From NCBI GenBank assembly GCA_900556285.1, contig USOF01000026.1, positions 1-9,325 on the forward strand: a stretch of 9,325 nt of DNA, given 5' to 3'. The stretch comes from an uncultured Collinsella sp. GTDB lineage: Bacteria; Actinomycetota; Coriobacteriia; Coriobacteriales; Coriobacteriaceae. Under the pieces are notes generated by a model. The model was not told the DNA's origin. It saw nothing but the letters and a program-made list of their open reading frames with translations, and did not search any database. Shown here piece by piece: positions 8,075 to 9,325 of this stretch (position 1 is its first letter; each line of letters opens with the position of its first letter). The position numbers and the translations under genes were made by a program.

Positions 8075-9325
8075 CTACGAGCGCAGTGTAATTTTATCGC
8101 GCAGTGACTTGAGGTCTTCGGTGACGGTGCGGTCTTCCTGGATCATCTTCTGGACCTTTTTGTAGCTCGTGCTGACGGTCGAGTGGTTGCGGTTGCCAAA
8201 TTCGGCGCCCACCGCCGTGGTCGTCATTTCGCACATCTCGATGGCCAGGTAGATAGCGATATGGCGTGCTTTGGCGATATTGGCGTTGCGACGCGGGCCG
8301 ATGAGCTCCTCGTGTGTCACGCCGTACTGCTCTTCGATGACGGACTGAACCGTCTGGACGTTGATCTTTTTGGCCGATGTGTCGAAGTACTGGCTGGCGA
8401 TGGCGTCGATATCGTCAAAGGTGAGCTCTCCGCCCTCGCGCTCGCGGTCGCCCGCCTCGCCGGCGCAGCGCTCGCAAAAGCTCTCGAGTTCGCGGATGTT
8501 GGTGCCCGAGACCTCGGCCATGTGTTTAAAGTGCTCGTCGGTCAGGTGCCCGCCGTCGCCCCCATAGGCCGCCAGCAGTGAGTCGTCGCCCGCCTCGGGA
8601 GCGGCGACGATGGTGTTCTCGTAATAGCGCTGCAAGATCTTGTATTTCATCTCGTAGCTGGGCTCTGCGACCAGGCAGAGCATTCCGGCGTTAAAGCGGC
8701 TGGTCAGGCGTTCGTCCATGCTCAGGTCCTTGGGGGCGCGGTCTGCCGCGATGACGACCTTCTTGTTGTTGCGGATGAACTCGTCCATGAGCTGGAAAAA
8801 GTAGTCCACGCTCGCGCGCTTGCCGATGATGTTTTGGATGTCATCGATGATGAGCACGTCCACGCCGTGGTACGCCTGCATGATGGGGGCGTTGCTCTTC
8901 TTTTGGCGGTCGAACTCGGTCATCAGGTCGTCCAGATATGCCTGGGAGTTGGCATACTTGACCTTGATCTCGGGCGACTTCTCGGCGAGCTCGTTTTTGA
9001 TGGCAAGCAGCAGGTGCGTCTTGCCCAGGCCCGATTTGCCGTAGATGAACAGTGATGTGCACGTGCCGCGCTCGTCCGCGAGGGCGGCAAACTTGAGTGC
9101 CGAGCGATAGGCATGGCTGTTCTCGGGGCCGTAGACAAAGTTCTCAAAGGTAAATTTTGAGTTCGCGGCGAGCGGGGCTCCATCCGTATTCTGCTCGGCC
9201 GGCACGGTCGGTGCTGGCATGGGTGAAGTGGGGGTCGCAGCTTGCGTGGATTTAGTCGGCGCTCCGCCCTTCATCTGGTTCATCATGCGACGAAAATCAT
9301 CGGCCGAGAGCGTGTTCTTGATTGC
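8075..9325 (-). CDS. dnaA: Chromosomal replication initiator DnaA (5' end missing)
   Basis: The AAA+ initiator that binds oriC boxes, melts the origin and recruits the helicase. The frame is open to the window edge, so domain I and the true start lie outside; 416 residues are visible, counted here from the edge. An internal ATG at 9286 is not the start. Seen: a Pro/Thr/Ala-rich linker (domain II, about 14-55); FTFENFVYGPENSHAY; Walker A GKSGLGKT at 96-103; Walker B LIIDDIQ at 158-164; ERLTSRF at 205-211 with the arginine finger Arg210; the sensor-2 Arg278 in NIRELE; and domain IV with PRRNANIAKARHIAIYL and FGNRNHSTVSTSYKKV. The domain IV signature departs from the usual FGGRDHTTV: Asn380 replaces the base-contacting Asp433 of E. 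coli, and a Thr stands at Pro423. Box VI reads SRFNAGM rather than SRFxWGL. It ends with TAG at 8075, directly against the putative oriC. Confidence 0.95.
   Translation of the reverse strand, partial: AIKNTLSADDFRRMMNQMKGGAPTKSTQAATPTSPMPAPTVPAEQNTDGAPLAANSKFTFENFVYGPENSHAYRSALKFAALADERGTCTSLFIYGKSGLGKTHLLLAIKNELAEKSPEIKVKYANSQAYLDDLMTEFDRQKKSNAPIMQAYHGVDVLIIDDIQNIIGKRASVDYFFQLMDEFIRNNKKVVIAADRAPKDLSMDERLTSRFNAGMLCLVAEPSYEMKYKILQRYYENTIVAAPEAGDDSLLAAYGGDGGHLTDEHFKHMAEVSGTNIRELESFCERCAGEAGDREREGGELTFDDIDAIASQYFDTSAKKINVQTVQSVIEEQYGVTHEELIGPRRNANIAKARHIAIYLAIEMCEMTTTAVGAEFGNRNHSTVSTSYKKVQKMIQEDRTVTEDLKSLRDKITLRS

Noticed and set aside
8081..8106. Direct repeat GCGCAGTG at 8081-8088 and 8099-8106
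   Set aside because: It falls mostly within the dnaA coding end, where Leu-Arg is repeated with the same codons; no box or origin motif is matched.
9284..9286. ATG at 9286 as the dnaA start
   Set aside because: The frame continues open to the window edge with plausible DnaA residues, and starting here would leave out domain I, so the gene is simply cut by the edge.

Overview
The window carries the replication-origin gene cluster of an actinobacterium. All six genes lie on the minus strand. Read in their own direction the order is dnaA (5' end cut by the right edge of the window), dnaN, recF, a DUF721/DciA-family gene, gyrB, gyrA. This dnaA-dnaN-recF-DUF721-gyrB-gyrA order is the classic actinobacterial origin arrangement, also seen in Mycobacterium. 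High coding GC, GTG starts, and an unusually divergent DnaA suggest the class Coriobacteriia, perhaps Collinsella. That assignment is inferred from memory of the lineage and was not tested by a search.

Layout from right to left: 8075-9325 is partial dnaA (domains II-IV). 7837-8074 is a 238-base non-coding gap with the features of oriC: a cluster of degenerate DnaA-box-like 9-mers with partial 11-base phasing, then a stretch of about 15% GC beside dnaN with a run of five DnaA-trio triplets. 6733-7836 is dnaN, 5617-6723 is recF, and 5067-5630 is the DciA-like gene, which overlaps recF. These three look like one transcription unit, closed by a strong intrinsic terminator at 5011-5040. gyrB (2931-4961) and gyrA (181-2919) follow as an 11-base-spaced pair, closed by a second strong terminator at 108-140. 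The remaining 1-107 holds only one hairpin, possibly a terminator for a neighbour outside the window.

The genes work together in replication. DnaA opens the origin, DciA probably helps load the DnaB helicase, DnaN is the sliding clamp, RecF acts in gap repair, and the gyrase A2B2 complex removes the positive supercoils made by the forks. If the origin lies in the dnaA-dnaN gap, dnaN through gyrA are transcribed with the leftward fork.

I see no mobile element, CRISPR array, RNA gene or new multi-gene system. The points worth a second look are a phenylalanine at the GyrA position equivalent to E. coli Ser83, a quinolone-resistance site; a DnaA DNA-binding motif with changed base-contact residues beside correspondingly degenerate boxes; an acidic N-terminal extension on GyrA; and a terminator that leaves little room for a gyrB promoter.
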